Below are positions 1 to 7,213 of a stretch of 15,587 nucleotides of DNA, one piece after another. Numbering within the stretch: position 1 is the stretch's first letter; every line of letters starts with the position of its first letter. Source of the DNA: Bacteroidales bacterium. GTDB lineage: Bacteria; Bacteroidota; Bacteroidia; Bacteroidales; UBA932. The notes beneath the pieces are model-generated. The model was not told the origin of the DNA. It saw nothing but the letters and a program-made list of their open reading frames with translations, and did not search any database. The position numbers and the translations under genes are program-made. The stretch lies in contig JAFXPV010000044.1 of assembly GCA_017527625.1 (NCBI GenBank), positions 1-15,587 of the forward strand, in the 5' to 3' direction.

Positions 1-197
1 ACCAGTGAGCAGAAGGTCCTGCGGCCTTCGAATGTGGCGCTGATATCCAGATATACCAGTTCGTCAGCACCTTCGTCGCTGTAGCGGCGGCCCAGCTCGA
101 CGGCGTCGCCCACGTCCCTCAGCGAGACGAAGTTGATGCCCTTGACGGTCCTTCCGTCCTTGACGTCCAGACAGGGTATTATACGTTTAGCGACCAT
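1..197 (-). CDS. hisF: Imidazole glycerol phosphate synthase cyclase subunit HisF (partial, N-terminal 65 residues)
   Basis: HisF is the cyclase half of the HisF-HisH complex. It uses ammonia from HisH to convert PRFAR into imidazole glycerol phosphate and AICAR in the cytoplasm. The visible N-terminus reads [15 protein letters not shown], the family signature with the catalytic Asp at residue 11, followed by [12 protein letters not shown] and a [11 protein letters not shown] stretch typical of the second beta strand region of this TIM barrel. The ATG is at 195-197, and the frame is open to the window edge, so about three quarters of the protein lies outside. The start lies inside the end of hisA (19-nt overlap), which suggests translational coupling. 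Identification is firm because both sequence and operon position agree. Confidence 0.96.
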   Translation of the reverse strand, partial: MVAKRIIPCLDVKDGRTVKGINFVSLRDVGDAVELGRRYSDEGADELVYLDISATFEGRRTFCSL

Positions 198-904
198 CGT
201 TCGATATCTTTCAAAGTTATGCGGCCTTCATATATAGCTTTACCGACTATTACTTTTCGAAGCCCTAATTCCTCTAACTTCTCTATGTCGGCCATTGAGC
301 TGATGCCTCCGCTGACCGTGATGTCTATGGCGTCATAGCGTTGTTGCAGATCTTTATAAAGGTCGAAGGCAGGGCCCTGCAGCATTCCATCCCTGCTGAT
401 GTCCGTGCAGATCACATTGCCCAGTCCGTCTGCCGCGAACATATCGATCATCTCCTCTATGCCGAGCCGGGTGTCTTCCAACCAGCCGTTCACCGACACT
501 TTGCCGTCACGGATGTCGGCGCCGAGGATTACCTTCGGGCCGAAGGCCAGCAGCCATTCACGGAACAACTCCGGCTTGAGAGCCGCCACGCTGCCGCAGA
601 TACCGTAGGCCGCCCCGCTGTCGAACACAGACCTCAGTGCATCGGCGGTCTTGATGCCTCCTCCCCACTCTATCTCCATCGATGTCCGGCCGGCAAGCTG
701 CTCGAGCACTCTGAGGTTTGCCGGAGCGCTCTGCTTCGCCCCGTCGAGGTCGACCAGATGCAGTCTCACAATGCCGGCATCCTGATAGGCCAGAGCCATA
801 TCCAGCGGGCTGGCGTCATACACTTTCTTTCGGCCGTAGTCTCCCTGGCTCAGCCGGACACAACGTCCTTCTATTATATCGATTGCCGGAATGATCTGTA
901 TCAT
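179..904 (-). CDS. hisA: Phosphoribosylformimino-5-aminoimidazole carboxamide ribotide isomerase HisA
   Basis: HisA isomerises ProFAR to PRFAR by an Amadori rearrangement, the fourth step of histidine synthesis. The product is 241 residues, the usual length. It begins [18 protein letters not shown], with the first catalytic Asp at residue 9. The second catalytic Asp is at about residue 130, in [15 protein letters not shown]. Phosphate-binding glycines are seen in EWGGGIKT and TVSGGISS. The frame is open upstream to 1045, but the family start is the ATG at 902-904. That ATG overlaps the hisH stop in an ATGA arrangement (4 nt). The 3' end overlaps hisF by 19 nt. Nothing is unusual in the sequence, and the call is confident. 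Confidence 0.97.
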   Translation of the reverse strand: MIQIIPAIDIIEGRCVRLSQGDYGRKKVYDASPLDMALAYQDAGIVRLHLVDLDGAKQSAPANLRVLEQLAGRTSMEIEWGGGIKTADALRSVFDSGAAYGICGSVAALKPELFREWLLAFGPKVILGADIRDGKVSVNGWLEDTRLGIEEMIDMFAADGLGNVICTDISRDGMLQGPAFDLYKDLQQRYDAIDITVSGGISSMADIEKLEELGLRKVIVGKAIYEGRITLKDIERWSLNV

Positions 905-1488
905 AGCTCGAGGAAATTCTTGATTATTGCAGCACCCACCTCTCCGCTCTTCTCCGGATGGAACTGGGTGCCGTAGAAGTTGTTGCGGGCAAGCGCGCCG
1001 CTGAAGGCAACGCCGTGGGTCGTTGTCGCTATCGTGTCGCCGCAAAGCTGCGGATAGAAAGAATGCACATAATAGACGAAGCTGCCTTCCTTCAGATCTT
1101 TGAACAGTCCGGTCTTCAGGCCGCTTATAGAGTTCCAGCCCATATGCGGTATCTTAAGTCCTTCGCAGGGCTGGAAACGGACCACGTCGGTGCCGAAGAT
1201 GCCCATACACTGCACATCGCCTTCTTCGGAACGGCGGCACATCAGCTGCAGTCCGACGCAGATGCCAAGTACAGGCTGCGTCAGGGTGGGAATGAACTCC
1301 GCAAGTCCGCAATCCTTCAGGGCCGCCATCGCGCAGGAAGCGTCGCCGACTCCGGGCAGCACCACCTTGTCGGCCTTGAGCAGCAGGTTCCGGTCGGCAG
1401 TGAGCACAGGCTCCGCCACCCCCGCCCGGTTGAGGGCATTGATGACAGAACGGATGTTTCCTACGCCATAATCAACGATTGCGATCAT
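901..1488 (-). CDS. hisH: Imidazole glycerol phosphate synthase glutamine amidotransferase subunit HisH
   Basis: HisH is a class I glutamine amidotransferase that supplies ammonia to HisF. The 195-residue product starts MIAIVDYGVGNIRSV. It carries the nucleophile elbow GICVGLQLM with catalytic Cys77, and the His/Glu pair of the triad in GTQFHPEKSG (His177, Glu179). The family oxyanion-region motif LPGVG is at about residues 44-48, and VYYVHSFYP is also conserved. Length is normal. The start codon overlaps the hisB stop by 4 nt and the stop overlaps the hisA start by 4 nt. HisH and HisF normally act as a dimer, and here their genes are separated only by hisA. Confidence 0.97.
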   Translation of the reverse strand: MIAIVDYGVGNIRSVINALNRAGVAEPVLTADRNLLLKADKVVLPGVGDASCAMAALKDCGLAEFIPTLTQPVLGICVGLQLMCRRSEEGDVQCMGIFGTDVVRFQPCEGLKIPHMGWNSISGLKTGLFKDLKEGSFVYYVHSFYPQLCGDTIATTTHGVAFSGALARNNFYGTQFHPEKSGEVGAAIIKNFLEL

Positions 1489-2597
1489 AGAAGTCCTTTG
1501 CTGCTGGGAAGTTCATAATTGAAAGGAATGTGGGCGACGGCACTCCGCAGGCAGCGGGCAAAAGCCTTGAAGACTGCTTCTGCCAGATGGTGGTTGTTCT
1601 CTCCCCGGGCCTGGATGTGCAGGTTGCACTGCATTGCCGAAGCCAGGGATGCGAAGAAATGCCTGAACATCTCCGTGGGTGTGTCACCGACATATTCTCT
1701 GGTGAAGGTGACATCCCAGGCGAAGTCTATCCTGCCGCCAAGGTCCATCACGACGATGGTGTCGCACTCGTCCATAGGCAGGGCGAAGCCGTAGCGGGCT
1801 ATGCCGGCCTTGTTGCCGAGAGCCTTGGCTATCGCAGTGCCGAGGGCTATGGCCACGTCCTCCATAGTGTGGTGCTCGTCCACCTCCAGGTCGCCTTTCG
1901 CAGCGATCTGCAGGCTTACGCCTCCGTGGTGAACTATCTGCTCCAGCATATGGTCGAAGAACTTAAGGCCGGTGGACACGCTGCTCGGCAGGCGTCCGTC
2001 GAGGTCGACTGTTATGCTTATCTGAGTTTCGCGGGTATTCCGCACGATAGTCGCCACTCTGCTGTCCCTTCTCAGGTATTCGGCTGCGTCCTGCCAGCTG
2101 CGGGCCACGAACGTGGCATCAGAATCTGCATTGCGGCCTTCGATGTCGAGCAGTATCGACTTGCAGCCGAGGTTTTTTGCGAGCTGCACGTCTGTGGCCC
2201 GGTCGCCTATTACATAGCTGTTCGCCAGGTCATAGCCTCCTGCCATATATTTGGTGAACATCCCGGTGCCCGGCTTGCGGGTAGGCGCATTGTCGGCCGG
2301 GAAGGTCTGATCGATCAGTTCGTCGGCGAAGCGGATACCTTCGCTTGCGAGCACTCTCTCCATCAGCCTGTGGGGCCCGATATAATCCTCATAGGGGAAA
2401 CTCGGGGTTCCCAGCCCGTCCTGGTTGCTGGCAAGCACCAACTCATAGTCCAGGCCTGCGATGCTCTTGAGGGCGCTGACCGCACCTTCCACGAAATCCA
2501 TCTTGTCGAACGAATCCACCTGCTCGCTGGGCATAGGCTCTACGAGTATGGTGCCGTCACGGTCGATGAAAAGGACTTTCTTGCTATCGTCTGTCAT
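1485..2597 (-). CDS. hisB: Bifunctional histidinol-phosphatase / imidazoleglycerol-phosphate dehydratase HisB
   Basis: This 370-residue fusion catalyses two steps: dehydration of imidazole glycerol phosphate and dephosphorylation of histidinol phosphate. Residues 1-170 form a HAD phosphatase with the DRDGT motif (Asp12 and Asp14), the SNQDG motif II region and a GDRATD motif near 131-136. Residues from about 181 are the dehydratase, with the metal-binding FFDHM (211-217), VHHGG, DEHHTMEDV (240-248) and GENNHHLAE (332-340) motifs. The enterobacterial enzyme has a Cys-rich zinc loop before RKP. Here the equivalent stretch, FPADNAPTRKP (about 99-109), has no cysteines. The ATG at 2595-2597 lies inside the end of hisC (14-nt overlap). 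The call is firm. Confidence 0.97.
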   Translation of the reverse strand: MTDDSKKVLFIDRDGTILVEPMPSEQVDSFDKMDFVEGAVSALKSIAGLDYELVLASNQDGLGTPSFPYEDYIGPHRLMERVLASEGIRFADELIDQTFPADNAPTRKPGTGMFTKYMAGGYDLANSYVIGDRATDVQLAKNLGCKSILLDIEGRNADSDATFVARSWQDAAEYLRRDSRVATIVRNTRETQISITVDLDGRLPSSVSTGLKFFDHMLEQIVHHGGVSLQIAAKGDLEVDEHHTMEDVAIALGTAIAKALGNKAGIARYGFALPMDECDTIVVMDLGGRIDFAWDVTFTREYVGDTPTEMFRHFFASLASAMQCNLHIQARGENNHHLAEAVFKAFARCLRSAVAHIPFNYELPSSKGLL

Positions 2598-3624
2598 AAT
2601 CGCTTATGATATCTATCAGTTTCTTGTTTTCTTCGGGAGTGCCCACGGTGATGCGCAGGCAGCCTTCGCAGCCTTTGGTCGTAGAGCGGTCTCTCACGAT
2701 CAGTTCTGCCGCAATCAGGCGGTCATACAGCTCGCGGGCGCGAGTCACCTTCACCAGCAGGAAGTTGGCGTCGCTGGGATAGACCTTCTCGACGCAACGG
2801 AACTCAGGGAGGATGCGGGAGAGCATCTCGCGCTGCGCGATTATCTCCTCGATCTGGCCCCTTACATCCTTTTCCAGGATCTTGCCGGCAATGGTGAGCG
2901 TGTCGATACCGATGTTGTAAGGATATTTCACCTGCTTGAAAATCGAGACGACCTTCTTGTCAGCTATGGCAAGCCCCACGCGGAGGCCGGCCATCGCGTA
3001 TGCTTTAGACAAGGTCTGAAGTACAATCAGGTTCGGGTATCTGTCGACATATTTCTTGAGGCTGCCTTTGGACGAGAAATCCACATAAGCCTCGTCGACG
3101 ATCACCATACCGTTGAACCGCTCCACGAGCTGAAGCAGCTGCTGCGGATCATATGCGTTTGCGCTCGGGTTATTGGGAGAGCAGAGGAACATCAGCTTGG
3201 AATGCTCGTCGGCAGCCGCCAGCAGCTCTTCCACCGGCAGCGAAAAATCCGCGCCCAGGGGCACAGTGCGGAACTCGACGTCGTTGATGTCGGCACATAC
3301 TCCGTACATTCCGTAGCTCGGGGCAATCGAGATGGCATTGTCGATGCGAGGCTCGCAGAACACGCGGTAGCACAGGTCTATGCACTCGTCGCTGCCGTTG
3401 CCCATAAACAGGTTTTCGGGCTTCACGCCCTTGAGGGCAGCTATGCGCTCGCGCACCTTTTCCTTCTGAGAGGGTGCGGGATAGCGGTTGTATCCGTTCT
3501 GATATGGGTTCTCATTGGCGTCCAGGAAGATGCCCAGGGCACCTTTGTACTCGTCTCTCGCCGTCGAATATGGCTTCAGGACTGCGATGTTCGCCCTGAC
3601 CAGACCTGATATGTCAGTCATCAT
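2584..3624 (-). CDS. hisC: Histidinol-phosphate aminotransferase HisC
   Basis: HisC is a fold type I PLP-dependent aminotransferase that transfers an amino group from glutamate to imidazole acetol phosphate. The product has 346 residues. It shows LDANENP near residue 34, NGSDE near 76, SPNNPS (149-154), the PLP-pyridine Asp in VDEAY (Asp177) and the Schiff-base lysine in TLSKAYAMAGLRVG (Lys207). The late RITVGTPEEN matches the family C-terminus. Two ATG codons lie in tandem (3622-3624 and 3619-3621), preceded on the coding strand by a purine-rich AGAAAGAAGGA, so either could be used. It overlaps hisD by 11 nt and hisB by 14 nt. Confidence 0.97.
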   Translation of the reverse strand: MMTDISGLVRANIAVLKPYSTARDEYKGALGIFLDANENPYQNGYNRYPAPSQKEKVRERIAALKGVKPENLFMGNGSDECIDLCYRVFCEPRIDNAISIAPSYGMYGVCADINDVEFRTVPLGADFSLPVEELLAAADEHSKLMFLCSPNNPSANAYDPQQLLQLVERFNGMVIVDEAYVDFSSKGSLKKYVDRYPNLIVLQTLSKAYAMAGLRVGLAIADKKVVSIFKQVKYPYNIGIDTLTIAGKILEKDVRGQIEEIIAQREMLSRILPEFRCVEKVYPSDANFLLVKVTRARELYDRLIAAELIVRDRSTTKGCEGCLRITVGTPEENKKLIDIISDYDRR

Positions 3625-4918
3625 TCCTTCTTTCTATTTTATTGTTGTACAACCTTACCTTCACTGCATTGCCGTGGGCTGTCAGGCCTTCTGCATCTGC
3701 CATACTTATGATGACGTTGCTGAGCGACAGCAGACCTTTCTTGGACAGTTCCTGATATGTGATGTAATGCAGGAAGCTGTCGAGGCCGACTCCGCTGTAT
3801 GAGGCTGCCCAGCCCATCGTGGGAAGGGTGTGGTTCGTGCCGGACGCATAGTCGCCCGCACTTTCGGGAGAATACGGTCCGATGAACACGCTGCCGGCGG
3901 CCGTTATGCGGTCGGCCACGCTCCAAGGGTCTTCCATATTGATTATAAGATGTTCCGAAGCATATCCGTTGGCGAAATCCACCATAGTGTCGACATCGTC
4001 GAAGACCACTATCCGGCTATTTTCCAGCGCTCTTTCCACTATCTCCCTGCGGGGCAGGGTCTCTGTCTGGGCTTCGACTTCCATATAAACTTCATTGGCC
4101 AGGATCTCGTCGTTGCAGACCAGTATGGCCTGGCTGTCGGGGCCGTGCTCCGCCTGGGACAGCAGGTCGGAGGCAACGAATGAGACGCGGGCGTTCTCGT
4201 CGGCCATCACCATCACTTCTGAGGGGCCGGCCGGCATATCGATTGCCACTCCGGCGGCGCTGACCATCTGTTTGGCCTTCGTCACGAAGCGGTTGCCGGG
4301 ACCGAATATCTTCATCACCTTCGGAACGCTCTCGGTGCCGTAGGCCATAGCGGCTATGGCTTGTGCTCCGCCTATCTTGTATATCTTGCTGACTTCGCAG
4401 ACTGAGGCTGCATAAAGCACTGCGGGATTGACTTGTCCGTCCTTACCGCAGGGGGTGCAGAGGACTATCTCCCTGCAGCCTGCTATCTTGGCCGGTATGG
4501 CCAGCATAAGCAGGGTCGAGAACAGCGGCGCGCTGCCTCCGGGGATGTACAGGCCCACTTTTTCGATGGGCATCGCCCTGCGTCGGCACATCACTCCGCT
4601 CATTGTCTCGATCTCCACCGGAACGGGACGCTGGGCCTGATGGAATTCGCGGATATTGCGGGCGGCGGCGTTGATGGCTCTCTGCAGCTTTGCGCTGACG
4701 AGCTCTTCTGCCGCTGCAATCTCTTCTTCGCTGACAAGGAAGCTGTCGGGACAGAAACCTTCCACTTCCGTGGCGATCTGACGGATTGCGGCGTCTCCGC
4801 CATTCTTTACTTTGTCCAATATGTCGTTTACTATTGCGGCTATGTCGTCATCATTCGTGGAGACACGGGCCATCAGTTCTCCCCACTGTTCTCTTGGGGG
4901 ATTTACGAATATTTCCAT
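3614..4918 (-). CDS. hisD: Histidinol dehydrogenase HisD
   Basis: HisD is a zinc- and NAD-dependent enzyme that oxidises L-histidinol to L-histidine in two steps, the end of the pathway. The 434-residue product has IPGGSAPLFSTLLML, the GPGNRFVTKAKQMV loop (about 206-219), AGPSEVMVMAD, the zinc-region SQAEHGPDS (about 254-262), the catalytic Glu-His in ASEHLI (about 322-323) and GDYASGTNHTLPT. I start at the ATG 4916-4918, whose A is also the last base of the hisG TGA stop (GTGATG). The GTG at 4919-4921 would add one residue and is less likely. The stop overlaps the hisC start by 11 nt. Confidence 0.97.
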   Translation of the reverse strand: MEIFVNPPREQWGELMARVSTNDDDIAAIVNDILDKVKNGGDAAIRQIATEVEGFCPDSFLVSEEEIAAAEELVSAKLQRAINAAARNIREFHQAQRPVPVEIETMSGVMCRRRAMPIEKVGLYIPGGSAPLFSTLLMLAIPAKIAGCREIVLCTPCGKDGQVNPAVLYAASVCEVSKIYKIGGAQAIAAMAYGTESVPKVMKIFGPGNRFVTKAKQMVSAAGVAIDMPAGPSEVMVMADENARVSFVASDLLSQAEHGPDSQAILVCNDEILANEVYMEVEAQTETLPRREIVERALENSRIVVFDDVDTMVDFANGYASEHLIINMEDPWSVADRITAAGSVFIGPYSPESAGDYASGTNHTLPTMGWAASYSGVGLDSFLHYITYQELSKKGLLSLSNVIISMADAEGLTAHGNAVKVRLYNNKIERRNDD

Positions 4919-5775
4919 CACGCGATTACTTTATCTAAGTGCAAAACGAGTATTCCTTCTGCCCCGAGGGCTTTGAGTTTTTCTATTTTTTCCCACATTC
5001 CGACTTCATCGACTACTGAGTGGAGGGAGCACCAGCCTTCTGCTGCGAGAGGCATTACGGTGGGGCTGCGCATAGCCGGGAGTATCTTGACGGCTTCCGA
5101 CACCTTGTCGGTGGGGATGTTCATCAGGATATATTTCTTGCCGCGGCTGTCGATCACGGCATCGAAGCGGAAGAGCATCGAATCCAGCAGCCTGCGTTTG
5201 GGCGCGCTCATATTCTTGTTGGCGATGAGCACTGCCTGCGACTCGACTACCGTGTGAACTTCTTTAAGTCCGTTGGATATCAAGGTTCCGCCTGATGACA
5301 CGATATCGAAGATGGCATCGGCTATTCCGGCGGCAGGTGAGATCTCGACCGAGCCGAGGATGACTCTGATTTCTGCATCCACGCCATTCTCGTCCAGCCA
5401 TTTGCTGAGGATCCTTGGATATGAGGTAGCTATCTTTTTGCCCTGGAAGAATGAAGGGCCGGTGTATTCCTGAGCCTTGGGAATGGCAAGGGAGATGCGG
5501 CAATCGCCGAAGTCCATCTTGCGGACCACTTCCACGTCGGCCTCTGATTCAAGCACTTCGTTCAGCCCTACGATGCCGATGTCGGCGGAGCCGTCTGCAA
5601 CTACTCCGGGGATGTCGTCGTCGCGGAGGTAGAGCACCTCCATAGGAAAATTGGCTGCTTTCGCAAGGAACTTGCGTTTAAGCTCATCGATCCTTATTCC
5701 GGAATCTTTGAGAAATTCCAGGCTGTCTTCGCTCAGACGGCCCTTAGCTTGAATTGCAATGCGCATGTCGTTCAT
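4918..5775 (-). CDS. hisG: ATP phosphoribosyltransferase HisG, long form with regulatory domain
   Basis: HisG condenses ATP and PRPP to phosphoribosyl-ATP, the committed step, and in this family is feedback-inhibited by histidine. The product is 285 residues. It opens with RIAIQAKGRLSEDSLEFL, and the PRPP-binding region lies around residues 133-155 (VEISPAAGIADAIFDIVSSGG). A C-terminal segment from about 205 (ILMNIPTDK, SPTVMPLAAEGW) is the ACT-like regulatory domain of the long form, so no HisZ partner is expected. Either ATG at 5773-5775 or 5764-5766 (MRIAIQ) could start it. No clear Shine-Dalgarno precedes it. It is the first structural gene after the attenuator. Confidence 0.97.
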   Translation of the reverse strand: MNDMRIAIQAKGRLSEDSLEFLKDSGIRIDELKRKFLAKAANFPMEVLYLRDDDIPGVVADGSADIGIVGLNEVLESEADVEVVRKMDFGDCRISLAIPKAQEYTGPSFFQGKKIATSYPRILSKWLDENGVDAEIRVILGSVEISPAAGIADAIFDIVSSGGTLISNGLKEVHTVVESQAVLIANKNMSAPKRRLLDSMLFRFDAVIDSRGKKYILMNIPTDKVSEAVKILPAMRSPTVMPLAAEGWCSLHSVVDEVGMWEKIEKLKALGAEGILVLHLDKVIA

Positions 5776-5852
5776 TTTTCTATTTATTCTCTATTCAATC
5801 TATCTACGTCTTCAAACGTTCAACTCATTCGATTCTCTTTCACGATAAATAC
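5776..5852 (-). promoter_or_regulatory. 5' untranslated segment between the attenuator terminator and hisG
   Basis: This 77-nt AT-rich stretch on the coding strand joins the attenuator U-tract to the hisG start. I see no further reading frame, strong hairpin or recognisable Shine-Dalgarno. The last bases before the start codon are A/T-rich, as is common in Bacteroidetes translation starts. Confidence 0.5.
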
Positions 5853-5885
5853 AAAAAAGCCTACTCAATGGAAGAGCAGGCTTTT
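5853..5885 (-). terminator. Intrinsic terminator of the his attenuator
   Basis: In RNA sense (5885 to 5853) the arm AAAAGCCUGCUC pairs fully over 12 positions, one of them G-U, with GAGUAGGCUUUU across a 7-nt loop. The U-tract (5858-5853) directly follows. It stands between a His-rich leader frame and hisG, so it should stop transcription into the operon when histidine is plentiful. The 5' arm can be captured by an upstream segment, as described for the attenuator. Confidence 0.92.
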
Positions 5886-5918
5886 GCGTATATGTTGGCG
5901 GAAATATGTGCAAACACC
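5879..5918 (-). promoter_or_regulatory. Potential antiterminator structure of the his attenuator
   Basis: The segment GGUGUUUGC (5918-5910), which starts 5 nt after the leader stop codon, can pair with GCAAAAGCC (5887-5879). UUUGC pairs with GCAAA, and GGU pairs with GCC, with one mismatch between them. An inner AUAU/AUAU helix (5907-5904 with 5893-5890) closes a 10-nt loop. This fold occupies the 5' arm of the terminator, so the two are mutually exclusive. A ribosome at the leader stop would cover 5918-5910, whereas one stalled at the upstream His codons would leave it free. The pairing was found by eye; no folding energy was computed. Confidence 0.7.
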
Positions 5919-5923
5919 TACCC

Positions 5924-5971
5924 TTATCTGTCGATATGGTGATGGTGGTGCATATGAAGTCCGCTGATCAT
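5924..5971 (-). CDS. hisL: His operon leader peptide MISGLHMHHHHHIDR
   Basis: A 15-codon frame reads MISGLHMHHHHHIDR then TAA on the coding strand. Six of seven consecutive codons from position 6 to 12 are His (CAT/CAC), interrupted by one Met. A second in-frame ATG at 5951-5953 would give MHHHHHIDR. Both candidates keep five His codons in a row. The stop at 5924-5926 lies just upstream of a segment that can form an antiterminator. His-rich leaders of this kind sense charged tRNA-His through ribosome stalling in enterobacteria; the same role is inferred here. The peptide itself probably has no other function. No clear Shine-Dalgarno precedes either start, and the mRNA leader may be only a few nt long if the promoter at 5986-6016 is correct. 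Confidence 0.88.
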   Translation of the reverse strand: MISGLHMHHHHHIDR

Positions 5972-5985
5972 TCGTTTATTTTTCA

Positions 5986-6016
5986 CAAAGGACGGGAATA
6001 ATTTTGAATTTACAAA
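5986..6016 (-). promoter_or_regulatory. Candidate Bacteroidetes-type promoter of the his operon
   Basis: On the coding strand a TTTG (6016-6013) stands 19 nt before GTCCTTTG (5993-5986). This fits the -33 TTTG / -7 TAnnTTTG layout known from Bacteroides except for the TA of the -7 box. Transcription would begin near 5980, only about ten nt before the first leader ATG. It lies between the end of the esterase gene and the leader, where a promoter is expected. Confidence 0.5.
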
Positions 6017-6034
6017 ATGATGAATGGCCTAAAA

Positions 6035-7204
6035 TCAGTTTCCTTCAGGCTTGAGGGTATCTATTCCCGAGAAAGTCCATACAAAGTCTTCGGGGTTATC
6101 GGGACGGGCCGGATCAAAACTGTCGAAATCTTTGATATGCTCTGCCAGCGGGAGCCGGTTGGCCTTGATGCCTTGCAGGACGCATTTGGCCACCTCGTAT
6201 GCTCCGAATGGATTGAAATGGGTATTGTCCGCAAGTTCAGCGTCCTGACCGATAAAGCTGTTTGCCGGATAGTGCACCAGCAGTTTTTTTGAATTCTCGA
6301 CGCCAAGGGCTTCATACATTGCAGTAACCATTTCAGTCAGGTCTATCATCGCGACCCCACCTTTTGAGGCCAGGTCTCTTGTCGCCCGGGGGAAATCCCC
6401 GTGAGTATTGACGCTGCGGCCGTCACTGTCGAAACTCCTTCGCGCTGTCGGAGTCAGCAGAACTGCTGTGCAGCCGGCCTTGGCGGCGCTGTCGACATAC
6501 ATCTGCATATACTTGGTGAAATGTCCGTATGCTCCGCTGTCGGGATCCCTCTGTTTTTCGTCATTGTGTCCGAAGCCGGAAAAAATATAATCTCCTTTGC
6601 GAGCCAACGACATTATCTTCTCCAGACGCTTCTCGAATATGAATGTGTTTGAACTGCGTCCGCTTTCTGCGTAATTGGCCACGGCTACCTTGTCGTCGAA
6701 GAATCTGGTTATCATCTGCCCCCAGCTGGCCCACGGGTCGTCATCCTGGTCGACTGTCGTGGAATCACCGCAGAGGTACAGGGTTATGACATCCTTTCCT
6801 GCCGGCTCGACTTTTATCGACTTGATCCTGGGCTGCGCCCCGGTGAATTCAAACGAAAGATTGCTGTCCCAGTCAAGTTTGTCGCGCTCACGGTCGCTGA
6901 GTCTGACAATGTTGCCTGGTGATATCACGCTGTCGCGTTTATTGACGACAAAGGTGCAGGTAACAAACTCGCCTGGCTTTGTCTCAAGATTCTCGACAAA
7001 CAGCCTTCTTGTCTCGGCCAGTATCGTCGTTACTCCCGGCTCGGTCGGTGAACCGATGACTGCAGTTACTTTCCAGTTCCCGTCGGGAATATCTTCTATA
7101 ACCAGAGTACCCGCGCCGGGGCGGGTACTCAAGTCATAATAATATTCTTCATTCTGGGCGCAAGATGTCACTATTACAGCCAGAAAGAAAAGTAATCTTT
7201 TCAT
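6035..7204 (-). CDS. SGNH-family esterase lipoprotein, rhamnogalacturonan acetylesterase-like
   Basis: The 389-residue product starts MKRLLFFLAVIVTSC, a lipoprotein signal with lipidated Cys15. Residues of about 25-125 form a beta-rich N-terminal domain. The SGNH hydrolase domain follows: block I LCGDSTT (nucleophile Ser138), block II ESGRSSNTF (Gly172), block III GFGHNDE (Asn204) and block V DNTHFNPFGA (Asp316, His319). The GDSTT and DNTHFNPFGA forms resemble CE12 rhamnogalacturonan acetylesterases (YesT/RhgT), which deacetylate pectin. Substrate is therefore inferred and another O-acetyl ester is possible. It is the second gene of a unit, 9 nt after the lipase-like gene. The lipoprotein signal suggests envelope location, perhaps the cell surface. 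Confidence 0.85.
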   Translation of the reverse strand: MKRLLFFLAVIVTSCAQNEEYYYDLSTRPGAGTLVIEDIPDGNWKVTAVIGSPTEPGVTTILAETRRLFVENLETKPGEFVTCTFVVNKRDSVISPGNIVRLSDRERDKLDWDSNLSFEFTGAQPRIKSIKVEPAGKDVITLYLCGDSTTVDQDDDPWASWGQMITRFFDDKVAVANYAESGRSSNTFIFEKRLEKIMSLARKGDYIFSGFGHNDEKQRDPDSGAYGHFTKYMQMYVDSAAKAGCTAVLLTPTARRSFDSDGRSVNTHGDFPRATRDLASKGGVAMIDLTEMVTAMYEALGVENSKKLLVHYPANSFIGQDAELADNTHFNPFGAYEVAKCVLQGIKANRLPLAEHIKDFDSFDPARPDNPEDFVWTFSGIDTLKPEGN

Positions 7205-7213
7205 CTTGACGGT

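Noticed and set aside
905..1045. N-terminal extension of hisA to 1045
   Set aside because: The extra 47 residues are low-quality and overlap the hisH C-terminus; the family start is [10 protein letters not shown] at 904.
1530..2609. Long antisense frames across the his operon (for example 1530-2609 and 2461-3609)
   Set aside because: They mirror strongly supported his genes and show no recognisable motifs.
4919..4921. GTG start for hisD
   Set aside because: An ATG follows directly and overlaps the hisG stop as TGATG, the more usual coupling.
6001..6017. TTTTG/CAAAA hairpin as terminator of the esterase gene
   Set aside because: Only 5 bp of A/T-rich stem and no clean U-tract; the same bases fit the his promoter -33 element better.
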